Assembly (NCBI GenBank): GCA_049658265.1
Contig: JBASOM010000098.1
Location: 1 to 64,000, forward strand
Source: DTU063 sp001512695
Lineage (GTDB): Bacteria; Bacillota; Thermosediminibacteria; Thermosediminibacterales; Tepidanaerobacteraceae
DNA: 64,000 bases
Direction of reading: 5' to 3'
Each line of letters begins with the position of its first letter. Position 1 is the first letter of the stretch. The notes under the pieces are model-generated. The model saw only the letters and a program-made list of their open reading frames with translations. It was not told the origin of the DNA and did not search any database. A program made the position numbers and the translations under genes. Shown here piece by piece: positions 41,683-49,667 of this stretch.

Positions 41683-43011
41683 TTGCATGAAGGCTTAAAA
41701 AGACTCAAGCCTACTCAAATATTAGCCGTTGGTTTTGCCTCTTTGATAATTGTAGGAGCTTTCCTTTTAAGCCTGCCGGCAGCTGCGAAAAGTGGAGAAA
41801 GTATAGGCTTGTTAAATGCCCTTTTCACAGCAACGTCGGCTGTATGTGTTACAGGCCTTACTGTAATTGACACTAATGCTTTTTCCCTCTTTGGTCAGAT
41901 AGTTATTCTGATCTTAATTCAAATAGGCGGCCTTGGGATAATGACCATGGCTACTTTTATTTTCCTTTTATTAGGGAAAAAGATAACTTTGAGAGATAGA
42001 CTTGTAATGCAGGAAGCCCTAAATCAACTTACATTATCGGGCTTGGTTAAGCTGACAAGGCAAATTCTACTTCTAGCCTTTGTATTAGAGGGCCTTGGTG
42101 CGTTGCTGTTTATCTATCGCTTTACAAAATATTTTGACTTTGGCCAGAGCCTATATTACGGCCTGTTTCATGGAGTTTCTTCATTTACTAATTCTGGCTT
42201 TGATGTAGTGGGCTTTGGAAGTCTGGCACCATTCATTGAAGACCCGATAATAAATATTGTAACGATGTTCCTTAATGAATGCGGAGGTCTTGGATTTACA
42301 GTAATTTACGACATCGTTTCCACACGAAATTTTAAGCGTCTATCCCTGCATTCCAAGGTTGTCCTTACTATGACATTAATACTGATGCTGTTAGGTTGTA
42401 TAATGTTTTATACATTGGAATGGAACAACCCAAGTACATTAGGTAGGCTTACACCAAGTGGAAAGATGCTGGCGGCAGCATTTCACTCGGTATCCACAAG
42501 GACTTCCGGCTTTAACACATTTAGTCTTGAAGATTTAACAACGCCGGCCAAATATTTATCCATTTTTTTAATGTTTATAGGATCGTCGCCTGCTTCAACG
42601 GGAGGCGGTATAAAGACTTCAACCTTTGCTCTTATTATTGTAACGATATATACTGTAATGGTATCCAAAGAAGATGTCGAGATATTTAATAGGCGCATAT
42701 CAACTGATAATATATTTAAAGCGGTTGTTATAGCAATTGTGTCTGCACTGTTGATTTTTGTCAGCTCATTTATACTGACAATTACGGAACAGGCAGATTT
42801 TCTACCGATTTTTTTTGAGGCGACAGGAGCTTATTCAACAGTAGGTTTAAGCTTAGGCATTACCCAAAGACTTACGGATTATGGCAAATACATAATAATA
42901 CTGACAATGTTTACGGGCCGATTGGGACCACTTACTCTTGCCATGGCTTTAGGGAGTCAAAGAAAAAAAGCTTTGAGAAAGTTTCCAGAGGGGCGGATCC
43001 TAATTGGTTAA
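41683..43011 (+). CDS. ktrB: Potassium uptake protein KtrB/TrkH family
   Basis: The membrane protein of about 442 residues contains the four pore-loop repeats of SKT transporters, with selectivity-filter segments TATSAVCVTGLTV, GVSSFTNSGFDV, STRTSGFNT and ATGAYSTVGLS. It forms a K+ channel-like pore gated by KtrA, encoded next. The start is uncertain: no ATG is available, a TTG at 41683 (LHEGLKRLKPTQ) is the best codon but lies far from GGGGGCG at 41661; the frame is open back into rplT. TM segments begin at about residue 12 of this call. Confidence 0.9.
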   Translation: MHEGLKRLKPTQILAVGFASLIIVGAFLLSLPAAAKSGESIGLLNALFTATSAVCVTGLTVIDTNAFSLFGQIVILILIQIGGLGIMTMATFIFLLLGKKITLRDRLVMQEALNQLTLSGLVKLTRQILLLAFVLEGLGALLFIYRFTKYFDFGQSLYYGLFHGVSSFTNSGFDVVGFGSLAPFIEDPIINIVTMFLNECGGLGFTVIYDIVSTRNFKRLSLHSKVVLTMTLILMLLGCIMFYTLEWNNPSTLGRLTPSGKMLAAAFHSVSTRTSGFNTFSLEDLTTPAKYLSIFLMFIGSSPASTGGGIKTSTFALIIVTIYTVMVSKEDVEIFNRRISTDNIFKAVVIAIVSALLIFVSSFILTITEQADFLPIFFEATGAYSTVGLSLGITQRLTDYGKYIIILTMFTGRLGPLTLAMALGSQRKKALRKFPEGRILIG

Positions 43012-43026
43012 ATGGAGGTTTGGTGC

Positions 43027-43680
43027 ATGAGGCAGTTTTTAGTTGTGGGTTTGGGCCGTTTTGGGACAAGCTTGGCCAAAACATTGTACAATCTTGGTTA
43101 TGATGTAATGGGTATTGACAGCAATGAAGAAATAATACAGAACATAGCAGACAGCATAACACATGCAGTACAGGCAGATGCAACGGATGAAAATACCCTA
43201 AAGGCCTTGGGTGTTAGAAACTTTGATGTGGCAATAGTTAGCATAGGCAATGATATTCAATCGAGTATTTTGATTACAATTATGTTAAAAGAGATGGGTA
43301 TAAAGTACGTGGTAGCAAAAGCTCAAAGTCAATTGCATGGGAAGGTCCTGTATAAAATCGGAGCTGACAGAGTGGTCTTTCCGGAAAGGGATATGGGTGT
43401 CCGGGTAGCTCACAATTTAGTTTCATCTAATATATTAGACTATATTGAGCTCTCACCGGAGTATTCCATCGTAGAAATCGCTGCCATACCGGCATGGCAT
43501 AACAAAAGCCTTGGTCAGCTGGATATGAGAAGGAAATACGGCTTAAATGTCATGGCTATAAAACGTGGTAATAATGATGTAAAAATATCGCCTCATGCAG
43601 ATGACTTGATATCAGAAAATGATGTGCTTGTGGTGGTAGGCCGTAAATCTGACATTGAAAAATTGGAAAGACATATTTGA
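43027..43680 (+). CDS. ktrA: Potassium uptake regulatory protein KtrA (TrkA family)
   Basis: The 217-residue cytosolic protein has an RCK_N Rossmann domain (VVGLGRFGTSLAKTLYNLGY near residues 5-24; VQADATDENTLKALG) and an RCK_C domain (about 135-217). It binds nucleotides and regulates KtrB. The start at 43027 follows ATGGAGGT; an upstream in-frame ATG is part of that RBS. It starts 15 bp after ktrB, so the pair is co-translated. Confidence 0.95.
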   Translation: MRQFLVVGLGRFGTSLAKTLYNLGYDVMGIDSNEEIIQNIADSITHAVQADATDENTLKALGVRNFDVAIVSIGNDIQSSILITIMLKEMGIKYVVAKAQSQLHGKVLYKIGADRVVFPERDMGVRVAHNLVSSNILDYIELSPEYSIVEIAAIPAWHNKSLGQLDMRRKYGLNVMAIKRGNNDVKISPHADDLISENDVLVVVGRKSDIEKLERHI

Positions 43681-43694
43681 CCAGGTGCAGATAA

Positions 43695-44492
43695 ATGTTG
43701 AAAGAACTATCTAAAAGGCAACAAAGGCTAATTAAAAATCTGAAAGAGTCTAAGACCGCTAGAGCAAAAAACCGCTGTTTTTTTGTTGAAGGTGTAAGAA
43801 GTGTTGAAGAGGTTTTTGATTCTGATTATGACATAAGATTTGTTGTATTATCAGATAGCTTTTTAAGATCTGATGATGTTTTGCTGCAAAAAATAAAAAG
43901 AAAAGTTTCTGATGACAAATTATACAGAGTTTCAAATAGAACTTTCTCTGAACTTACAGATACTGTAACACCCCAAGGGATTTTGGCAGTCATCAATTTT
44001 GCCGATGAAAAAATTGATGACATATTAAAAGATAACTTTCTCATTGTAGCTTTGGACAGAATACAGGACCCGGGCAACATGGGAACAATAATACGGACTG
44101 CTGATGCTGCAGGAACAGACGGAATTATTGTAGGAAAAGGCTGTGTCGATATATACAGCCCAAAAGTTGTGCGATCAGCTATGGGTTCTTTATTTCATAT
44201 TCCCATAGTGCAAACCGAGGATTTGAGGGAAACGCTTATTGAGCTAAAACAAAAAGGTGGGCAAGTGGTAACTACACATTTATCGGCGACACAAGATTAT
44301 TCTGATGTAAACTATAAAACAAGTACCGTCATAGTAATGGGCTCGGAGGCTGAAGGTGTATCACAAGAAATCTATGACATTTCCGATGAGCTGATTAAAA
44401 TTCCCATGCCCGGTCAGGCAGAGTCGTTAAATGTAGCTGTGGCCCACGGCATCATAGCCTTTGAAGCGGTAAGGCAAAGAAGGCAAGCATAA
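43695..44492 (+). CDS. SpoU/TrmH-family RNA 2'-O-methyltransferase
   Basis: The 265-residue protein has an N-terminal substrate-binding domain (about 8-95; RAKNRCFFVEGVRSVEEV) and the SpoU knotted methyltransferase domain with motifs LDRIQDPGNMGTIIRTADAAG-like (motif 1), VMGSEAEGVSQEI (motif 2) and IPMPGQAESLNVAVAHGI (motif 3). It likely methylates 23S rRNA (RlmB/TsnR-like); the target base cannot be decided. It starts 14 bp after ktrA. In Clostridia this gene usually lies downstream of rplT and upstream of pheST. Confidence 0.92.
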   Translation: MLKELSKRQQRLIKNLKESKTARAKNRCFFVEGVRSVEEVFDSDYDIRFVVLSDSFLRSDDVLLQKIKRKVSDDKLYRVSNRTFSELTDTVTPQGILAVINFADEKIDDILKDNFLIVALDRIQDPGNMGTIIRTADAAGTDGIIVGKGCVDIYSPKVVRSAMGSLFHIPIVQTEDLRETLIELKQKGGQVVTTHLSATQDYSDVNYKTSTVIVMGSEAEGVSQEIYDISDELIKIPMPGQAESLNVAVAHGIIAFEAVRQRRQA

Positions 44493-44548
44493 AGCCGTCA
44501 GCACAACAATTGTGTACGAAAGCGATAATAGCAGTTAAACAAAAGCTC

Positions 44549-44577
44549 TTGAATTTTAAAAACTGATGTGGTAATAT
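44549..44577 (+). promoter_or_regulatory. Promoter of tRNA-Leu(CAG)
   Basis: TTGAAT (44549-44554) and TAATAT (44572-44577), 17 bp apart, lie 26 bp before the tRNA. Nearly the same promoter and leader occur in front of tRNA-Leu(CAA) at 51453. Confidence 0.75.
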
Positions 44578-44603
44578 TAATTATGCATCCGACAAATATA
44601 AGT

Positions 44604-44690
44604 GCCGAAGTGGTGGAATTGGCAGACGCGCTAGATTCAGGGTCTAGTGCCCGCAAGGGCGTGCAGGTTCGAATCCTGTCTTCGGCACCA
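44604..44690 (+). tRNA. tRNA-Leu (anticodon CAG)
   Basis: The 87-base gene has acceptor GCCGAAG / CTTCGGC, anticodon loop TTCAGGG, a long variable arm (TGCCCGCAAGGGCG) and encoded CCA. Acceptor and D arm are identical to tRNA-Leu(CAA) at 51507. Confidence 0.95.
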
Positions 44691-44703
44691 ATTATGACAA
44701 AGA

Positions 44704-44747
44704 CAACAGGGTTTAGAACTAGTTGAACTAGTTTTTAAACCCTGTTT
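44704..44747 (+). terminator. Terminator of tRNA-Leu(CAG)
   Basis: ACAGGGTTTA...TAAACCCTGT encloses a second nested arm AACTAGTT / AACTAGTT, followed by TTTTTA. It is a long stable hairpin 14 bp after the tRNA. Confidence 0.8.
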
Positions 44748-44929
44748 TTAGTTGTTTTAGATCCTTTATCACATTGAAATATAAGATATAATAAGATTTC
44801 ATCACACTACCGGGCAAAACATCGTAAGGTGGGTACATGATTCCGGATATGCGGAAACAGCTAAAAAAGTAGAGGGATATGGTTGAGGCAGAGTAAAAAA
44901 ACAATATTATGGTCTGGAGATTGATAGTG
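44748..44929. other. Intergenic stretch, no gene seen
   Basis: About 180 bp between the tRNA terminator and the CDF gene end. A TATAAT lies at 44787-44792, and an 11-codon frame with a fair RBS (AAGGTGG) starts at 44837, but there is nothing convincing. Confidence 0.4.
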
Positions 44930-45808
44930 CTAGTCAGTCAATGGTTCTATATGTATATCAATATAATGGACACCGCTAAAATGCTTTCGAATTTCTTCCT
45001 CAATTTCATGATGTAGTCTGTGGGACTGACTTACAGGCATGGAAGGATCTACTACAATGTGCAAGTTTAGAGAAAAGTCGTCTTCCCTTCCCCGAGAGCG
45101 CACCCGGTGACAGTCCAAGACACCGTCAATTCTTGATACCAAATCTATCACATCCTGCGGGTCTAGGACCGCAGCATCACATAAGACCTTACTGGAGTTT
45201 ATCAGTATCTCCACTCCAGCTTTTATAATTACAATTGAAATTACTAATGAAATAATCGGGTCCAGGATGGGATAGCCCAATTTAACTGCAATTAGACTTA
45301 AGATAACGGACAGGGAAACGTACACATCAGTTTTTGTGTGGATAGCATCTGAAATCAAGATATCACTTTTAAGTTTTTTGCCCTGCTTTGTTTCATAAAT
45401 AATTACAAAAATATTAATTGCAATTGTTATAATCATTACTATAAAGCTGTATATATCGACATGAGGGATGACAGGATTTATTAGCTTCGATACACTGCTT
45501 TTAATAATATTTATGCTGACAATAAACAGCAACAGTGCTATTATGATCGAAGTAAATGTTTCAAATTTTTTGTGGCCGTAAGGGTGGCATTCGTCCGCCG
45601 GCTTTGCAGCCAAAGCTGTTCCTATTAAACCTATGATATTTGAACTGCAATCGGAAAAGGAATGAAAACCGTCTGCAACCATACTGGCTGAAGATATTGC
45701 GTATCCCACCACTAGTTTCATTATTGAGACGATCAAGTTAAGCGCAAGAATGGTCCAGAGGACCTTATTAATTTCCTTAATTCTGTTTTTAGCCTTTTCC
45801 ATATTCAT
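44930..45808 (-). CDS. Cation diffusion facilitator (CDF) family metal transporter
   Basis: The 292-residue protein has six membrane helices and CDF metal-site signatures: MVADGFHSFSDCSSNIIGLI in TM2 (HxxxD), SDAIHTKTDVYVS in TM5 (HxxxD) and HPYGHKKFETF between. A C-terminal cytoplasmic metal-sensing domain (about 205-292) contains histidines (LHIVVD, HRLHHEIEE, HYIDIHIE). It exports divalent metals such as Zn2+, Fe2+ or Mn2+ by proton exchange; the specificity is not decided. The start at 45808 (MNMEKAKNRIKE) follows GGGGG; longer versions lack an RBS. A palindrome lies about 130 bp upstream. Confidence 0.92.
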   Translation of the reverse strand: MNMEKAKNRIKEINKVLWTILALNLIVSIMKLVVGYAISSASMVADGFHSFSDCSSNIIGLIGTALAAKPADECHPYGHKKFETFTSIIIALLLFIVSINIIKSSVSKLINPVIPHVDIYSFIVMIITIAINIFVIIYETKQGKKLKSDILISDAIHTKTDVYVSLSVILSLIAVKLGYPILDPIISLVISIVIIKAGVEILINSSKVLCDAAVLDPQDVIDLVSRIDGVLDCHRVRSRGREDDFSLNLHIVVDPSMPVSQSHRLHHEIEEEIRKHFSGVHYIDIHIEPLTD

Positions 45809-45937
45809 CACAAGTGCCCCCACGATGTTTATGAGATAAAAATGCTTACTTGACAACAACTATAATATAAAAAAACTGTGGGTTTAATGTCCCACATGCC
45901 CAAACTTGTTGCTATGTTCCGATTTAAATGTAAAAAA

Positions 45938-45963
45938 TATGTTATCAATAAAATGATAACATA
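45938..45963. promoter_or_regulatory. Palindrome between cdf and the HAD gene
   Basis: TATGTTATCA (45938-45947) and TGATAACATA (45954-45963) form a perfect 10-bp inverted repeat with a 6-base spacer in the 290-bp divergent intergenic region. It may be an operator for the CDF transporter or the HAD gene; no T tract follows, so it is not a terminator. Confidence 0.5.
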
Positions 45964-46100
45964 CTATGCTTGTTTCAGTCAATACTGTCCCTTGATAAAA
46001 CCTCCTGTGCTTCTCTTGCTTGAAAAAAAGCATAAAATAGATTATGTTTTAAATTAAGGACATATCTACAATTACATAATTATAGAAAGGAGCCATTTTT

Positions 46101-46760
46101 TTGAAGTATAAAGCAGTAATTTTTGACTTAGATGGCACTTTATTAGATACCCTACAAGACTTAGCTGATTCTATGAACCATGTGCTTGAAAGTGAAGGTT
46201 TACCCATTCATGAAACGGAGAAGTACAGATATTTTGTAGGCAATGGAGCGTATAACCTCGTAAAGAGAAGCCTTCCACCTGATAAACAAGAAGAATCGTA
46301 TATAAGATACTGCCAAACATTATTTAAGAAAGAATACGGGAAGAGGTGGGCTGATACTACTAAACCTTACGAAGGTATCCCTGAACTATTGGATAAGCTC
46401 ACTGACTTGGGATTCAAGCTAGCTGTGCTCTCAAATAAACCTCATGAAGCAACATTATTGGTGGTAAACAAACTATTGCCCAATTGGACCTTCGATGCGG
46501 TTTTTGGAGAGCGAGAGGGTGTCCCAAGAAAGCCGGATCCTGCAGGGGCTTTGGAGATATCCCAGCTTTTCGGCATTCCCACCAATGAGTTCATATATTT
46601 TGGTGATACGAGTACCGATATGGTAACGGCAAAAGCTGCGGAAATGTTTGCAGTAGGGGTGCTGTGGGGATTTAGGACTGCTGATGAGCTTATGGATAAT
46701 GGTGCTGATCTAATAATAGAAAAGCCCCTCGATATATTTAAATTTATTCAAACAGAATAA
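46101..46760 (+). CDS. HAD-family phosphatase (phosphoglycolate phosphatase-like)
   Basis: The 219-residue HAD hydrolase has motif I DLDGTLLDT (residues 8-16), motif II LAVLSNKP, motif III lysine in RKPDPAG and motif IV FGDTSTDMVTA. The cap domain between motifs I and II (about 17-85) is helical as in Gph/PgmB. The substrate is likely a small sugar phosphate or phosphoglycolate. It uses a TTG start at 46101, 9 bases after AAAGGAG. Its 3' end overlaps the convergent transpeptidase gene by 17 bp. Confidence 0.9.
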   Translation: MKYKAVIFDLDGTLLDTLQDLADSMNHVLESEGLPIHETEKYRYFVGNGAYNLVKRSLPPDKQEESYIRYCQTLFKKEYGKRWADTTKPYEGIPELLDKLTDLGFKLAVLSNKPHEATLLVVNKLLPNWTFDAVFGEREGVPRKPDPAGALEISQLFGIPTNEFIYFGDTSTDMVTAKAAEMFAVGVLWGFRTADELMDNGADLIIEKPLDIFKFIQTE

Positions 46761-47667
46761 TCCCTAGTTTTTCATACGTGAATGTATCTACATTGCCTGA
46801 AGGATTTAACCCATGAGCCTTTTGAAAGGCTATCACCGCTTCCCTGGTATTGTATCCATAGATTCCATCAATAGGGCCGTTATAAAAGCCATGTCCCGAT
46901 AGGCGTTTTTGGATCTCCATCACATCTGAACCCTTGGAGCCTTGAGTGAGCGGATATAAGCCAAAGGTAAAGGGCCCGTCTACTCCTCCCACAATAAATA
47001 CTTTTGTGCCGATTTTTACCCATTCATACACTTGTTCCACATGGACATTGTGCATTCGTATACATCCACCGGACTCGAAGCTCCCTATGCTCCAAGGTTT
47101 ATTGGTGCCGTGGATTCCGTAAACGCCCCAGGGGACACTCAATCGCATCCAGCGCGAACCGAAACCTTCTCCCCAAGCATCTTTTTGTGTAATTGTAAAC
47201 AGTCCTATGGGAGTAGGTGTGTTGAACTTACCAACTGCCACAGGGAAGCGCTTAAAAACTTTGCCATCGTCTAAAACCACAAGTTCCCTTTCTAAAGTCA
47301 AGATGACTAAACTAACTTCTCCTTGTGGTTTTTCTGTTTCTATCTGTGCCACCGGTTGTTCATAAAGTTCTGCCAGTTTTCTAAAAGTTTTAGGCCCAAA
47401 GACTCCGTCTGCTGGTAGACCTTCCCGCCTTTGAAATTCCTTGACAGCATCCGCCGTAGTCTTGTCGTAAATTCCATTTATTGAATCTTTAAAATAACCC
47501 AGCCTGTAAAGCTGAATCTGTATTTCCCTCACATCTTGACCCATGATAGGAGGGTCTTCCAATTTTAAATTTATGTCTTCTCCACACGAGCAGGGAGGAG
47601 CAGCTTTAGCGCAAGTTGAGAAAACAAATATGGCCATGATAAATGATATAATGCTTTTAATTTTCAT
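46744..47667 (-). CDS. L,D-transpeptidase (YkuD) flanked by two peptidoglycan-binding domains
   Basis: The 307-residue protein has a signal peptide (about 1-22), a PG_binding_1 domain (about 35-95; MGQDVREIQIQLYRLGYF), a YkuD catalytic domain (about 110-225) with HGTNKPWSIGSFESGGCIRM and catalytic Cys202, and a second PG_binding_1 domain (about 240-307; GSDVMEIQKRLSGHGFYNGP). It forms L,D cross-links in peptidoglycan outside the membrane. It overlaps the HAD gene tail to tail by 17 bp. Confidence 0.94.
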   Translation of the reverse strand: MKIKSIISFIMAIFVFSTCAKAAPPCSCGEDINLKLEDPPIMGQDVREIQIQLYRLGYFKDSINGIYDKTTADAVKEFQRREGLPADGVFGPKTFRKLAELYEQPVAQIETEKPQGEVSLVILTLERELVVLDDGKVFKRFPVAVGKFNTPTPIGLFTITQKDAWGEGFGSRWMRLSVPWGVYGIHGTNKPWSIGSFESGGCIRMHNVHVEQVYEWVKIGTKVFIVGGVDGPFTFGLYPLTQGSKGSDVMEIQKRLSGHGFYNGPIDGIYGYNTREAVIAFQKAHGLNPSGNVDTFTYEKLGIILFE

Positions 47668-47854
47668 TTTATCACCCCATAGGGATATTTTTTGTTGAAT
47701 TTACCGTTTTAATTCAGCCATACCATATAGGTGACTTTTTACATATCTGGATATAATTTTTTTTAAAATCAAAGAGGTTTTTGACCGCTAATGTAGAAAT
47801 ATTTATATACTGTATAAGATTTTACACATAGGAAATATCTGGGAGGAAACGGCT

Positions 47855-49600
47855 TTGAAAACGGATTTTTTAATGGATATAAAAGTTAAAGATGCTCTAA
47901 GAAAAGAAGTTATTTTGGTTCACAGCAATATGACTGTTGAGAATTTAAATGAAATAATGCTTTTAAAAAAACAGGAAGAAGTGCTGGTCGTTGACAGTGA
48001 TGATAAGATAGTAGGCATAATTACAAGAAATGATCTTGCCAAAAGTCTTGCTAGGGGCATTGACTTAGAAACCCAGATTAAAGACATCATGACTCCTGAT
48101 GTGTTTTGTGTGCATCCTGATAAACCTTTGCTTCAGGCTCGAGGCGAAATGCGCAACCTAGCAATTGGCAGAGCCCCGGTTTTAGATGAGAGGGGACAGC
48201 TCCTAGGTATACTGACGGGCAAGAGCATATGCGATACATTTTCAGGGCAGTTAGAAAAAGTAGTGCATTTTCAAAGCCTAATTATGGATAGCATAAAAAC
48301 AGCTATATGTATCTTAAACGATAAATGCGAAATATTAGCTTACAACAAAGCCTTTGAACAATTGTTTAAACCATATAAGATATTTAAACTTGCACCACAT
48401 CACTTTTTACCGGCTAAACTGGCAGAGAAAATAAAAAAGGGTGAAACACCTCTTGATGAAATCTATTTTGAGAATAAAGATGGCCGGAAATTCCTCCTGA
48501 AGACATGCCCGTTTAAGTTCGATGAAAAGTTGTCAGGAATGATTATGAATATAGAAGAAATATCTGATGTTATAAATATTATCACCGAATTGGAGAAGGC
48601 TAATCAGAGGATGTTGTTTTTGGAAAAACAATTGAGTACCACTAAGGAACAGACGGCTTTTGGGAAGCTAAGCAGCAAAAACCCCAAAATGATTGAAGTA
48701 ATTGAACTTGCCAAGCGAACGGCCATGACCGACGTTCCTATTTTGATAAAGGGTGAAGCAGGTACCGGCAAAGCAATGCTTGCTGCTACCATACACGAAT
48801 TTAGCGAAAGGCGAAAGGGACCGTTTATTAAGGTGAATTGTGCGGCAATTCCGGCAAACATTTTCGAAAGTGAGCTTTTTGGCCTGGATATAGGAACATT
48901 TAGTGAAACGGCATATTCCGGCAAAATTGGCTTGATAGAGTTGGCGAATAAAGGTACCATCTTTTTTGAAAATATACATGAGATGCCTTTTAATATACAG
49001 ATGAAGCTTGAGAGTTTCATAAAAAATAAAACATTTTACAAGACCGATGGCAATACCCCAATTAAAACCGATGTAAGAATAATTGCGTCCACGGATAAAG
49101 AGCTCGGAAGCTTAGTTGGGAAAGATGAGTTTTACGAAAAACTGTATGAAGATATAAATATAGTCTCAATTGAGATTCCACCCCTCAGAGAGCGCAGTGA
49201 GGATATTGTAGATATTGTAAAATTTTTCATAGAGGAATTTGAGCAGCAATACAATAAAAAGGTTAAACACATTGATTCTGAAGTATTAAAAACTTTTATG
49301 GACTACAGCTGGCCAGGCAATATAAGGCAATTGAAAAATGTAGTGGAGAGATTGGTAATCCTGTGCGAAGATGGGTCAATTACCAACGATGACCTGCCAA
49401 GGGAAGTGAAAAATGAGGAAGACTATCACACCGTATTGCAGGATGTTAGCGGTTTAGAGGAAGCAACTGATATTGCAGAAAGGCAAGTGATAATAGACGC
49501 TTTGAAAAAATGTGCTTACAATAAGACAAAGACCGCAGAGTATTTGAAGATTTCGAGGAGTACATTGTACAACAAAATGAGAGAGTATAATATCCAGTAA
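47855..49600 (+). CDS. CBS-PAS-AAA-Fis regulator lacking GAFTGA
   Basis: The 581-residue protein has two CBS repeats (about 8-130; VDSDDKIVGIITRNDLAKSL), a PAS domain (about 140-250), a sigma54-activator-type AAA+ domain (about 265-495) and a Fis-type HTH (about 540-581, TKTAEYLKISRSTLYNKM). The AAA domain is degenerate: the sigma54-contact loop GAFTGA is GTFSET (347-352), Walker A ends GKA rather than GKE, and Walker B FLDEI is FFENI (E372, N373). It probably does not activate sigma54 but acts as a direct DNA-binding regulator. It converges with hcp across a shared terminator. Confidence 0.9.
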   Translation: MKTDFLMDIKVKDALRKEVILVHSNMTVENLNEIMLLKKQEEVLVVDSDDKIVGIITRNDLAKSLARGIDLETQIKDIMTPDVFCVHPDKPLLQARGEMRNLAIGRAPVLDERGQLLGILTGKSICDTFSGQLEKVVHFQSLIMDSIKTAICILNDKCEILAYNKAFEQLFKPYKIFKLAPHHFLPAKLAEKIKKGETPLDEIYFENKDGRKFLLKTCPFKFDEKLSGMIMNIEEISDVINIITELEKANQRMLFLEKQLSTTKEQTAFGKLSSKNPKMIEVIELAKRTAMTDVPILIKGEAGTGKAMLAATIHEFSERRKGPFIKVNCAAIPANIFESELFGLDIGTFSETAYSGKIGLIELANKGTIFFENIHEMPFNIQMKLESFIKNKTFYKTDGNTPIKTDVRIIASTDKELGSLVGKDEFYEKLYEDINIVSIEIPPLRERSEDIVDIVKFFIEEFEQQYNKKVKHIDSEVLKTFMDYSWPGNIRQLKNVVERLVILCEDGSITNDDLPREVKNEEDYHTVLQDVSGLEEATDIAERQVIIDALKKCAYNKTKTAEYLKISRSTLYNKMREYNIQ

Positions 49601-49626
49601 AATTGATGTTGACCTTGACATAAAAA

Positions 49627-49661
49627 AGCTCCTAGCCTTCCTTAAAGGAAGCTAGGAGCTT
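49627..49661. terminator. Bidirectional terminator between the AAA regulator and hcp
   Basis: AGCTCCTAGC plus CTTCC pairs with GGAAGCTAGGAGCT near 49627-49659; A residues precede it and TTGT follows. It lies between convergent genes and serves the minus-strand hcp transcript better, with its T tract on that side. Confidence 0.8.
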
Positions 49662-49667
49662 GTCAGT

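Noticed and set aside
47004..47274. Plus-strand frames within the YkuD gene
   Set aside because: Shadows of a complete transpeptidase with signal peptide and catalytic motif on the other strand.
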